Shown in pieces: positions 1-8,787 of a stretch of 25,112 bases of DNA (position 1 is its first letter; each line of letters starts with the position of its first letter). Origin of the DNA: Bacteroides_E sp964583185 (GTDB taxonomy: Bacteria > Bacteroidota > Bacteroidia > Bacteroidales > Bacteroidaceae); NCBI GenBank assembly GCA_964583185.1, contig CAZOVL010000036.1:1-25112 (forward strand). Reading direction: 5' to 3'. The notes under the pieces are model-generated. The model was not told the origin of the DNA. It was given only the letters and a program-made list of their open reading frames with translations, and searched no databases. Both the position numbers and the translations under genes were made by a program.

Positions 1-571
1 AATATTCAGTTTCCACCTCAATAAATCTAACTCTAAACGTTTCGTCCTTTAAGTTATCTCTCTCTTTAAGCTTGAGAGCATATGTTGTTTGTGTGAATTT
101 CAAATTTATGTGCTCTTTAATTCTAGAAAACAACTCTTTTGAAATTCCTAAATATAAAGGCATCCATTCAGGTAAAAAGTTTTCCTCTTCATACTTTTTA
201 ATCCGTTTGTTAATAATATTGGGAGAATATATTTTATCAACTCCTAACATTTGCCATTTTTTTGAAAAAGACTCTAGCCATTTACTAAGAGAATCATCCT
301 GATTTGTCTTTATTTCAAAGAAATAGATTCCTTTCTTATGAGATTTCTTCCTATCGCACCGCTTAGTTAACTTATCCTCTAAAGATTTCAAAATCTCATC
401 AATATAGTAGTAATCTAGCCGCAAAGAGAATACAAGAGGCTCTTTACCTCCTATAAATTCCAATAATTCTCCATTAGTATTAGGAGCAAAAAGATGCTCA
501 ACTTGAGCTGTTAACTTACTAATGCCTTCATTTAAAACATAATCGACTTCACGCAAATTCAATTTAATCAT
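1..571 (-). CDS. GIY-YIG nuclease-like domain protein (3' end beyond window)
   Basis: I translated this open frame by hand; it has no stop from 571 to the window edge, giving 190 residues with the C-terminus missing. A GIY motif is at residues 81-83 (KKGIYFFEI) and a YLG motif at 140-142 (MPLYLGIS), followed by LFSRIKEH at 147-154. These match the two strands and the Arg-bearing helix of the GIY-YIG fold. The GIY and YLG blocks are about 57 residues apart, more than the roughly 10 usual in compact GIY-YIG nucleases, so there is an insertion between them. The ATG at 571 overlaps the end of the upstream small gene by 8 bases. GGAG abuts this ATG directly, so TTG at 562 (9 bases after GGAG) is an alternative start. 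The family suggests DNA cleavage, but this is not shown here and the full catalytic set cannot be checked in a partial protein. Confidence 0.7.
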   Translation of the reverse strand, partial: MIKLNLREVDYVLNEGISKLTAQVEHLFAPNTNGELLEFIGGKEPLVFSLRLDYYYIDEILKSLEDKLTKRCDRKKSHKKGIYFFEIKTNQDDSLSKWLESFSKKWQMLGVDKIYSPNIINKRIKKYEEENFLPEWMPLYLGISKELFSRIKEHINLKFTQTTYALKLKERDNLKDETFRVRFIEVETEY

Positions 572-779
572 CTCCTTTATACTGCTTAATTATTTTTTCA
601 ATTTCCTCTTTCATTTTTTCAGTTTCTTCTTTTGCTATACCGTCCAGGGACTTAATTTCGTCATTAAGATTCTCTAAAACAATTTCAAGTTCAGGTAAAA
701 CAGTAATTATATTTCGATTTTTCTTAATCTCGACATAAATAGAGTCTGTCAATAAAAGGCGTTGATTCAATACTGACAT
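564..779 (-). CDS. Small coiled-coil protein, unknown function
   Basis: This gene encodes 71 residues that I cannot assign to a family. The second half is rich in Glu and Lys with hydrophobic spacing (KEETEKMKEEIEKIIKQY), as in an amphipathic helix or short coiled coil. There is no signal peptide or membrane segment, so it is probably cytoplasmic. Its stop codon overlaps the start of the GIY-YIG-like gene by 8 bases, which argues for translational coupling and a shared function. GAG precedes the ATG at 779. Another ATG at 801 lies in a different frame and is not used for this protein. Coding status is supported mainly by the overlap and protein-like composition. Confidence 0.55.
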   Translation of the reverse strand: MSVLNQRLLLTDSIYVEIKKNRNIITVLPELEIVLENLNDEIKSLDGIAKEETEKMKEEIEKIIKQYKGDD

Positions 780-1020
780 CTCTAGTTTTTTTGTTTTTCA
801 TAACTCATTATAGTGTTTTTAGTACAGAACTTAGTTGCTACAATTTCCATAAAATCCAGCAAATCTTTTTTATAAATATATAAATGATATTTTAAAATCG
901 TGCAAGGGCAAAATTTTAATTTTAGCAAATGAGAGCTTATTTAATTATTGCATTCCTTAACATCCTAAATAAGATTAATCGAACTCAGGTTATTATGTCG
1001 TGAATCTCAAGCAGCATTTA

Positions 1021-4000
1021 TTATTTCCGATTTTTCTGTGCAAAGCTTGTGGGTGTTTCCCCAAACTCCTTTTTGAATGCCCTACTGAAGTACGATTGAT
1101 TGTCTATTCCAACTTTTAGCATAACATCTGACATCGATAAAGAAGTTTCAATAATCAATTTAGCTGCTTTTCTCAGCCTATAATTAAGTATAAATTCCAC
1201 AATTGACATATTGGTCATCTCTTTTACTTTATTGTAGACTTTCGTTCTACTCATTGCAAGTTCTTTAGTTACAAAACCAACATTCAATTCAGGCCTCTCA
1301 ATGTTTTTATCTATAACATCAATCAAACTTTTCAGAAAATCATTATTCATTCGATTATCTACAACTTCAGTAGAGTCAGCAAAATAGTTTTTCGCATAAT
1401 ATTCCTTTAGTTGTTCTTGACGTTGGAGGAAATTTTTTATTGTAGATTTTAATAAAGCTAAATTGATGGGTTTTTCAAAATAAGCATCTGCTCCGGCTTC
1501 AATACCTTCCAACTTATTTACATCTCCTCCTTTGGCTGTTAACATAATGAAAGGAATGTAGGAATAATTAATATCATCCTTCACTGTTTTACAGAAGGAA
1601 ACGCCATCAATATAAGGCATCATTATGTCGCTTACTATAATATCTACCGGCTCGTTGTTTAGTACATTCAAGGCTTCTCTTCCATCGTTAGCTTCAATAA
1701 TATGGAAATCTTCTTTTAGAAAATCAAGTACCATAAATCGTACTTCCTCATTATCTTCAACCAATAAAAGATTTTTCTTTTCTCTTAAGAAAAAAGAATC
1801 AGCCTCTTCACTACAAGGAGCCTCATCAGTACTTAAAACCTCTTCTATTCGATAATTCTTATTTACCGATAGCAAAGGAGCTCTTTCATCTTCCAAATCC
1901 GGCTGCATAAACTCATCACTATTGTAAGACAAACGACCCACAGGAAAACTCACAATGATATCTGTTCCTTTATCGCGCTCACTATAGATAACGATTCTCC
2001 CTTTATGCAACTGAACAAAACTACTGACTAAAGCTAAGCCAATTCCACTACCTAAGTGAAAACTATGATTGACTGTTTTTACTTTATAAAAACGGTCAAA
2101 GACACTTGCTATGGATTCTTTACTTATCCCTACACCAGTATCTCTAACCACAATAGAAAAGTAATTCCGGTTATCTTCTAACTCTCCTACTCCGTGACTC
2201 TTGGCATAAACAGATTTAACATCATCTGGATTTTGATAGGTCTCTATGCTTATTTTCCCCCCTTCTTGTGTGTATTTAAAGGCGTTGTCCAAGAGATTCA
2301 TCACTACCTTCTCTATTATAATCTTATCCGCATAAATTTCTTTACTCAAATTCTCATCTAACTTATAAGAAAACTCTATTTTCTTCTTATAAGCATAATC
2401 CATAAAATCGATTGCTGTTTCTTTGATGATATTATTTATATCCAAATTCTCCACTTTCAGTTCCACCAACTCATTTTCCACCGACTGAAAGTCCATTAAT
2501 TCATTTACCAGATTCAAAAGACGTTGAGCATTTCGTTTTAACAACTTGTAGAAGTAATCTTTAAATCCTTCTTTCTCTATTTTCTCTATGGAAGCCAACA
2601 TCAGAAACAACGGGGTTCTGAAATCGTGAGAAACATTGGTAAAAAACCGAAGCTGCGAATCATACAACTCTTTATTCTTAGCCTTTTCCAACCCATCTAA
2701 ATACAACTGCAATTCCATTGCTTTTTTTCTTCTAGACTCTTTCAGCAACCATAAAGAAATTAATACAATTAGAATAACATATAAAATATAAGCAGGTACG
2801 CTAAACCAAGGAGCAGGACTAATCTTAATAAACACCTGCATTACTTCATCATTCCATACTCCATCATTATTGGAAGCACAAACTTCAAGTATGTAATTAC
2901 CTGGTGGTATCTTGGAGTAAAACACTGTTCGACCCTCATAACCGACCTCATTGAAATCCGAATCATAGTTTTTCAAACGATAGCGAAATCTATTTTTCTC
3001 AGGATACAAATAACTATCACTAGAGAAAGTAAAACCAAAACTATTTTGGGTATAATCAAGCTTTAATTCATTTTCAGCCACAAAAACTGATTGAGCCGAA
3101 GAACGATCTTCCTTGTAGATTTTATTATTAATAAAAAATTGAGATATCATTACCTGAGGCTTAATAGCATTCGGAATAATATCTAACAAATTGATTTTAG
3201 TAAATCCATTCGTTCCACCAAAAAACAAATTTCGATTAGAATCTTTAAAGCAGGCTAAAGGAAAGTAGCTACGCCCTTGTAACCCATCCTTTTCATTAAA
3301 GTTCATCAGGTATTTTGTATGGGTATTATATTTAAAAAGTCCATTATCTGTACCTAGCCAAAGATTATCATCATCATCGAAAATCATGCTAAAGATAAAC
3401 GAGACATCAAAATTAAGCAGCCCTGTATGGCGAACCACCTCTTCCGTTTTGGTATTATATTCATATAATCCGTTATCGATTGTTCCAACCCATATTTTAC
3501 CCTTATTGTCTTTTGTTAAACTTTGAGCATTGAGAAAAACAGACTGATCTTCATTTAGGTTTATTTTTTCCGTTTTATTTTGATACGGATCTAACTTATA
3601 AAGTTGAGCGTGAGATATAATCCAAATAATCCCACTTTTATCTTTATAGAAATCAAAAAACCTGAAGTCATAATCTGATTCTTCAAAATAATAATGTTTA
3701 AAAGACTCATCTTTGAAGGACAAATAAGATAGAACCAATTCATCAATTTGATACATAATCCACAACCCGGAAGAGCCATCTAATATGATTTCTCTTATGC
3801 TGTTCCCTAATAATCCCTCTTTCTTATTGTCAGCAAAATAATGTTTTACTTTTCCGGTGTTAATATCTAAACAGTTTAACCCACCCAAGTACGTTCCTAT
3901 CCATAGTCGGTTAAGGCTATCGACAGCTAGCGATTTTATGTTGTTGTGTGATATGCTTTGACGCGAGTTATCTGCAGTGATGTACTTAAACTGAAGTGTT

Positions 4001-5127
4001 TTTTTATCAACCTGATTAACACCTAATCCTTCTGTTCCTACCCAGAAATAATCTGAGTTCTCAGAAAAACAGCTTACAGGACTATGATTTAATCCTCCTT
4101 TGCTAGGGAAGAAATTCAAGAAACGCTCTTTCTCATCAAGATTCACATAACACAATCTACCGGAAAACATTCCAATCCATATATCCCCACGCAAATCGTG
4201 ACTTAAAACCCACACCGAGTTATTAGGCAAGCTATAGGGGTCAGATATATTATGTCTATAATTTGAAAGTTGGCCTGTTTCAGGATTTAATATATATACT
4301 CCCCTTTGACTAGCAACCCAGATTTCTCCAAACTTGTCAATCAAGAACATCTTTACTAAAGATTGACTTTGTTGTATTTCAAAGAAATCATAGCTACTTT
4401 TTACTTCACCTGTTTGATTATCTAACTGTAAGAGTTTCTGATAATTACTCAACACCCACAGATTACCATTATGTTCCTCAACTTGTTTTATCATAGCTGA
4501 GTCTTTCAGTGAAGCCATCAAAAACATATTCTGCCCCTCTAAATTGGACTTGTATATCTTACTATCTTCACTGGCAATGTATAGGTTACTTTCTCCTATA
4601 AAGAAGGAGGATATCTTTGTTAAAGCTTGGTTTTGAAACTTATACTCTTTGTGTTCGTTTGTTTGCAAATTGTACTCTTTCAGTTTAGAGTCATTTATAG
4701 CAATAATCTTATTTTTACCTTTTGAAGCCAAACTAGTTAAGGCTTCATCCAAAACTTTTTCAAAAGAATCCGACTCTTTTTTGTACCTAAATAATCCATT
4801 ATTTGTTGAAACCAAGAGTTTTTGATTGGCATCAGTAGATAAAGACAAAAACTTCCAATATACCGTTTGATCTATTTGCTTAAAATTCCTATAATAATGT
4901 TTGTAATCATACCCATCGAAACGGTATAGATTATCATCCATCATAATCCAAATGAATCCATAAGCATCACAAGCTATACTCTGTATGCCGTCATAGTAAA
5001 AACCTCCCTGAGGAGAAATCTCCCGAAACTTATAATTTTTATGTTCTTCGCCCTGTATGGAAAAGGAGATGAAAAACAGGAAAAAAACACTCAAAATTAC
5101 TTTTGAGATATGGTTTAGGTAGAGCAT
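1021..5127 (-). CDS. Hybrid two-component system regulator (HTCS) of the PUL
   Basis: This 1368-residue single-chain sensor and regulator is of the length usual for Bacteroidetes HTCS proteins. In order it has an N-terminal signal/anchor (about 1-26); a periplasmic beta-propeller sensor with repeated IWIG/LWVG-type strands (about 30-690); a Y_Y_Y domain (about 695-765); one membrane segment (about 775-797); a histidine kinase with phospho-acceptor His834 in NVSHDFRTPL; an ATPase domain with N box NLLDNAFKYTQ near 946 and G boxes DTGVGI and GSGIGLAL near 998 and 1026; a receiver domain with VEDNEE near 1123 and phospho-acceptor Asp1167 in VSDIMMP; and an AraC-type DNA-binding domain (about 1255-1364). 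All key residues are present. It is co-directional with and downstream of the enzyme genes, with a near-palindrome in between. By family it binds a periplasmic oligosaccharide and activates susC transcription; the ligand here is inferred only. Confidence 0.96.
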   Translation of the reverse strand: MLYLNHISKVILSVFFLFFISFSIQGEEHKNYKFREISPQGGFYYDGIQSIACDAYGFIWIMMDDNLYRFDGYDYKHYYRNFKQIDQTVYWKFLSLSTDANQKLLVSTNNGLFRYKKESDSFEKVLDEALTSLASKGKNKIIAINDSKLKEYNLQTNEHKEYKFQNQALTKISSFFIGESNLYIASEDSKIYKSNLEGQNMFLMASLKDSAMIKQVEEHNGNLWVLSNYQKLLQLDNQTGEVKSSYDFFEIQQSQSLVKMFLIDKFGEIWVASQRGVYILNPETGQLSNYRHNISDPYSLPNNSVWVLSHDLRGDIWIGMFSGRLCYVNLDEKERFLNFFPSKGGLNHSPVSCFSENSDYFWVGTEGLGVNQVDKKTLQFKYITADNSRQSISHNNIKSLAVDSLNRLWIGTYLGGLNCLDINTGKVKHYFADNKKEGLLGNSIREIILDGSSGLWIMYQIDELVLSYLSFKDESFKHYYFEESDYDFRFFDFYKDKSGIIWIISHAQLYKLDPYQNKTEKINLNEDQSVFLNAQSLTKDNKGKIWVGTIDNGLYEYNTKTEEVVRHTGLLNFDVSFIFSMIFDDDDNLWLGTDNGLFKYNTHTKYLMNFNEKDGLQGRSYFPLACFKDSNRNLFFGGTNGFTKINLLDIIPNAIKPQVMISQFFINNKIYKEDRSSAQSVFVAENELKLDYTQNSFGFTFSSDSYLYPEKNRFRYRLKNYDSDFNEVGYEGRTVFYSKIPPGNYILEVCASNNDGVWNDEVMQVFIKISPAPWFSVPAYILYVILIVLISLWLLKESRRKKAMELQLYLDGLEKAKNKELYDSQLRFFTNVSHDFRTPLFLMLASIEKIEKEGFKDYFYKLLKRNAQRLLNLVNELMDFQSVENELVELKVENLDINNIIKETAIDFMDYAYKKKIEFSYKLDENLSKEIYADKIIIEKVVMNLLDNAFKYTQEGGKISIETYQNPDDVKSVYAKSHGVGELEDNRNYFSIVVRDTGVGISKESIASVFDRFYKVKTVNHSFHLGSGIGLALVSSFVQLHKGRIVIYSERDKGTDIIVSFPVGRLSYNSDEFMQPDLEDERAPLLSVNKNYRIEEVLSTDEAPCSEEADSFFLREKKNLLLVEDNEEVRFMVLDFLKEDFHIIEANDGREALNVLNNEPVDIIVSDIMMPYIDGVSFCKTVKDDINYSYIPFIMLTAKGGDVNKLEGIEAGADAYFEKPINLALLKSTIKNFLQRQEQLKEYYAKNYFADSTEVVDNRMNNDFLKSLIDVIDKNIERPELNVGFVTKELAMSRTKVYNKVKEMTNMSIVEFILNYRLRKAAKLIIETSLSMSDVMLKVGIDNQSYFSRAFKKEFGETPTSFAQKNRK

Positions 5128-5132
5128 TTATG

Positions 5133-5242
5133 TTTCATAATATAGTTGTAAAGTAAAAATATACTTTTTTTTCTATCTAGGCAATTCTTCCTAGAGCAAT
5201 ATAAAAATACATTTTTACTTTACATCAACTATATCTATGAAA
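5133..5242. repeat. 110-bp imperfect near-palindrome before the HTCS gene
   Basis: The two halves are inverted copies. Read inward, both contain TTTCATA, then ATATAGTTG, then TAAAGTAAAAAT, then a T-rich run, meeting at TCTAGG (5176-5181) and CCTAGA (5190-5195) around an 8-base loop. The right arm has an extra ATG triplet after ATATAGTTG and there are a few mismatches. The element fills almost all of the gap between the PL8 stop and the HTCS start and ends only 5 bases from that start. It could be an RNA hairpin in the regulator's leader, a weak terminator, paired protein-binding sites, or a remnant of a miniature inverted-repeat element. Confidence 0.65.
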
Positions 5243-5262
5243 AAAACGAGAAATTAAACCAC

Positions 5263-7443
5263 TTAATCTATTTTATAAACAACTGTTTTCCCGGCAAACA
5301 CTCCGCTATTTCTTAAATCCACCACTACTTTGTGTGTATGTTTGGGTATAGAAGGAGCTTCCACAACAAACGTTAATACTTTCTCCGACTGAGAAGGATC
5401 AGAAATATGCAAAGTAAGATCTGATGTTCCAATACCTTTAACAATCACCGTTGAGGGATTATCGGCCTTTATCTTAAAGTCACCAAGAGTAAATGTAGCT
5501 TCTTGTAGAAAAACCAATTCTAAAACATTCAACCCTTTATGATATACGGCTTGAATGAAATCAGAGTTTTCACAAATTTGAATGTTGCCCCTATCATAAT
5601 CTTGCATCTCTTTTTCGTTCCTTCTATTTGGAACAATGATGTAGGCATATTTATCATCAGTCGGTCGATATCCGTGATTCAACCAAAGTGTAAAAACATC
5701 TTCTGATACTTTTCGCTGAGACTGGGTGTCATTGATGTCACTCCATCGCCCTTCTCTTTTTTCATTCTTCAAATGCACTTTACCTCCATTAGGGAATACA
5801 TATCCTCGATTATTATGTAATACCCACTTCAAAGTATTGTTATGAAAAGACTCTCCGGGATTTACAATTTTAGATATTACTCCATCCGAAGTACAGGTAA
5901 TAATCTCTCCTTTTAATCTGTTTTGTTCTATTGTAGTATTAATGAGATAGTCCGATTTAGAGGTTATTCCAGAACCTAAACATACAATTTCATCATCAAA
6001 GAAAAACCAAGACTTATAAGCAGAAGTATTTATTCCTTCAAACGAATCATTCAATCTATAGGTGTTGACAGAATAAAGACTATCTGAAGCTCCACCGACA
6101 AAGACCTCTGTTCCCAAAGTTTGCCAATTAATTTTTGTTCGGGGAATTTCTTCTGCTAAAAGATAGGGGTTCGTTACACCTGGAAGCCTTGACCAATCCC
6201 AAACAGGAAATATATTATAGTATTCATCTCCCTCTTGAGTTAAATGCATAGCCCCATCTGAAAGAAAGTAGGTCAAAAAGTTTTCACCATTTCCATATTC
6301 ATTTCTCATGGTACGAGTTGATACCGTGCGCACACCGGCTGCATATTGAGGTCTGATATGTGCCACATAGTCTCCCATAAAATAAGTGGTATTCACAGGA
6401 ACAACACCCACTTCCGGTCCAACTTCTCCTTTAATACGTTTGGCTATGATTTCATAAGCTGAAGCATTATCTGGGTCTATTTTTGCCAACTTATCTGCAA
6501 AAGTAGAATTCTTCTTTGTCTCGTTTTCACGACTCATACCCCTACCTATTACATTCATATGTATGTAACTACCTCGAATAACTTTAAAATAAGTATCCAA
6601 CGCAAAATTACGTACAATACTCAGTCTTTCTTCATCCAATGCATACTCCGTTCCTGCTGTATAATCGGCAAACATCAGTACACCCTTCAAAAACTCATCG
6701 CCATAACCACCAATATACAATTGTGTTCCGTGCTGAAAGAAAGAATAATCCGGTTGCATCCCCTCATCATAAGGTATAAATTGTATAGGATAATACCCTT
6801 CTGATAAGGCGATGTTTAGTAACTTCTTGTCTTTTGTTAAACAAGCTCTATACATCCAGTGCAAGGCAATATCGGTTTTGTTTGCTCCGGTCCATTCCTT
6901 AGGGTCTCCTCCTTTGGTAGCCAACCTATTAATCAGTTTGTCTTCAACTTCTTTATTCAACTGTTTCTTCCCCTGACGAAGCTGTAACAACATCACACCT
7001 GTTTTATGGGGCTCTCCTACTTCATTATACCACCAGTTGTCACAGTAGGGTTGCTTCTCACACCAAAAGTTTATCCCTTTTTCTATCACTTCAATAATAG
7101 AAGGATTTTCAAAATAAGGGTTGTTTTTCCCTTTTATGGTATAAGCGTAAGTCAAATCATAAAGTCGAAAAATATGTATTAACGGTGGCCAATTAGTTCT
7201 GTCTATTGCTTGATAGTCAACATCAATAAATTCACCTGTGTTATGATTGTATTTCTCCAAATAATCCGGTACTTTACTTACAACTTCATTGATGTTTATT
7301 TTAGACTCAAAGTCTTTTACTATCCGCGATTGAATAACCTCAAACACATCTTTTTTCTTGTTGTCACAACTAAACATTAAAACCACAAGAAAACTTGAAC
7401 TAAGAATAAAAAATAGTGCTCGACATTGTTTTAACAGATCCAT
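5263..7443 (-). CDS. Polysaccharide lyase family 8 lipoprotein (chondroitin AC / hyaluronate lyase-like)
   Basis: This 726-residue lyase is close to the roughly 700 residues of Flavobacterium (Pedobacter) heparinum chondroitinase AC. The N-terminus is a lipoprotein signal with lipobox LMFSC (Cys26). The alpha/alpha-toroid carries the aromatic patch NWWYNEVGEP (136-145), catalytic Asn188 in TGANKTD, His238 and Tyr247 in FFQHGTQLY and GGYGDEF, and Arg301 and Arg305 in GRGMSREN. As I recall the chondroitinase AC numbering, these sit at a constant offset of 13 from its Asn175, His225, Tyr234, Arg288 and Arg292. The beta-sandwich half starts near YGNGENFLTYF (383-393) and includes WDWSRLPG. The reaction is beta-elimination at a uronic acid, giving 4,5-unsaturated ends. 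PL8 also includes hyaluronate and xanthan lyases, so the exact substrate is open. It lies 62 bases after GH88, in the same operon. Confidence 0.93.
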   Translation of the reverse strand: MDLLKQCRALFFILSSSFLVVLMFSCDNKKKDVFEVIQSRIVKDFESKININEVVSKVPDYLEKYNHNTGEFIDVDYQAIDRTNWPPLIHIFRLYDLTYAYTIKGKNNPYFENPSIIEVIEKGINFWCEKQPYCDNWWYNEVGEPHKTGVMLLQLRQGKKQLNKEVEDKLINRLATKGGDPKEWTGANKTDIALHWMYRACLTKDKKLLNIALSEGYYPIQFIPYDEGMQPDYSFFQHGTQLYIGGYGDEFLKGVLMFADYTAGTEYALDEERLSIVRNFALDTYFKVIRGSYIHMNVIGRGMSRENETKKNSTFADKLAKIDPDNASAYEIIAKRIKGEVGPEVGVVPVNTTYFMGDYVAHIRPQYAAGVRTVSTRTMRNEYGNGENFLTYFLSDGAMHLTQEGDEYYNIFPVWDWSRLPGVTNPYLLAEEIPRTKINWQTLGTEVFVGGASDSLYSVNTYRLNDSFEGINTSAYKSWFFFDDEIVCLGSGITSKSDYLINTTIEQNRLKGEIITCTSDGVISKIVNPGESFHNNTLKWVLHNNRGYVFPNGGKVHLKNEKREGRWSDINDTQSQRKVSEDVFTLWLNHGYRPTDDKYAYIIVPNRRNEKEMQDYDRGNIQICENSDFIQAVYHKGLNVLELVFLQEATFTLGDFKIKADNPSTVIVKGIGTSDLTLHISDPSQSEKVLTFVVEAPSIPKHTHKVVVDLRNSGVFAGKTVVYKID

Positions 7444-7505
7444 AGTATTGTCTTTATTTTGTTAGATCGTTCTTTTTTCTAAAATATATCTTTCCAAAAT
7501 CCGTT

Positions 7506-8711
7506 TTACTGTAATTTGTTTTTCAGCCTAATAAGTGTTTCAAGATAGTAATAATCAGCATAAGTTAAAGGAACATCCACCTCTGAATTAAAAGGAAATG
7601 CACCAACACTATGCATTAATATAAAATCTCCATTACTACCTAACTCCGCTGTATATTCCGGTGAGGCTAACGTCCTGACTTGTATTTCTACAATATTCAT
7701 ATACTGTTTAGCCAACTCTGCATCTACATAATCACTCAGTTCAATCAATGCGGAGGACATAACAGTTGCTGCTGAGACATCTCTTTTTGTATGAGGAATA
7801 TCCTGAGAATCATAGTCCCAATAAGGAATATAATCTTTAGGCATATTAGGATGATTTATAATATAGTCTGCAATGCGCTTAGCGTGAGTCAAATACTTCT
7901 CATCTTGTGTTTCACGATAGAGATAAGTATAACCATAAAGTCCCCAGGACTGCCCACGGCTCCAAGCTGACTCGTCAGAGTATCCCTGATGAGTTACTTT
8001 AAGCTCGGGCATTCCACTTATCGTATCATAAGAAACCACATGGTAAGAACTAAAATCGGGTCTGAAATGATTCTCCAATGTTTTATCTGCGTGTGAGATT
8101 GCAATCTCTCTAAAAGTGTTATCTTCTGAGTTTTTAGAGGCCCATAACAACATCTCCAAGTTCATAATATTATCTATAATTACAGGATATTGCCAAACCT
8201 CTTCATTCCAATCCCAAGATCGAATTAACCCCACTTTAGGGTTATAACGAGTAGACAATGATTGTGATGCAGTTAAAATAACATCTTTATAATGTTCGTT
8301 TTTTGTTAAACGATACCCATTGCCAAAACTACAGAATATCATAAATCCAATATCGTGATTATCTGTAGTGTATTTCTCTCTTTCTATTCTATCAGTATAC
8401 AGCTCTGCATATTTCAACACCTCTGGATTTTTACTGTTTTCGTAAATATACCAAAGTGTTCCCGGGAAAAACCCACTACACCACCATCGAGAGTCAGATG
8501 AAATATCTTTCCCATTTTCATAACTTTTGGGTAATAATCCTTCCTGATGATTATACTTTTCGGCCATCAATAAGGATTGCTTTTCAGAGAAAGCAAGAGC
8601 ACCATTGACAACCGTTTTCAAATCTGTCTGACTTGTTGCCTGACCACAGCTATGAAGACCAAATGCTACTATTAAAGCAATTATACAATAATATATGTTT
8701 TTCATTATCAT
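7506..8711 (-). CDS. GH88 unsaturated glucuronyl hydrolase
   Basis: This 401-residue enzyme removes the 4,5-unsaturated uronic acid from the non-reducing end of oligosaccharides produced by polysaccharide lyases. The (alpha/alpha)6-barrel motifs are present: TTDNHDIGFM with Asp120, and VIIDNIMNLEMLLWAS with Asp180. These match the two catalytic aspartates of Bacillus GH88 (Asp88 and Asp149, as I recall). HQGYSDESAWSRGQSWGLYG (241-260) is the conserved substrate-binding stretch. The N-terminus is a lipoprotein signal with lipobox GLHSC (Cys22), so it should be anchored in the periplasm or at the outer membrane. Translation could begin at Met1 or Met3. It sits directly before the PL8 lyase whose products it would process; the gap to GH123 is 76 bases. 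Confidence 0.95.
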   Translation of the reverse strand: MIMKNIYYCIIALIVAFGLHSCGQATSQTDLKTVVNGALAFSEKQSLLMAEKYNHQEGLLPKSYENGKDISSDSRWWCSGFFPGTLWYIYENSKNPEVLKYAELYTDRIEREKYTTDNHDIGFMIFCSFGNGYRLTKNEHYKDVILTASQSLSTRYNPKVGLIRSWDWNEEVWQYPVIIDNIMNLEMLLWASKNSEDNTFREIAISHADKTLENHFRPDFSSYHVVSYDTISGMPELKVTHQGYSDESAWSRGQSWGLYGYTYLYRETQDEKYLTHAKRIADYIINHPNMPKDYIPYWDYDSQDIPHTKRDVSAATVMSSALIELSDYVDAELAKQYMNIVEIQVRTLASPEYTAELGSNGDFILMHSVGAFPFNSEVDVPLTYADYYYLETLIRLKNKLQ

Positions 8712-8787
8712 TACTTAATTAGTTTTGCGAACACAACTATTAAAATCTAGCTGTGCAATATAAAACATTATCAACTATCTCTTTTTA

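Noticed and set aside
779..801. Upstream ATG at 801 as start of the small coiled-coil protein
   Set aside because: It is 22 bases upstream and so in another frame that soon stops; the ATG at 779 is kept.
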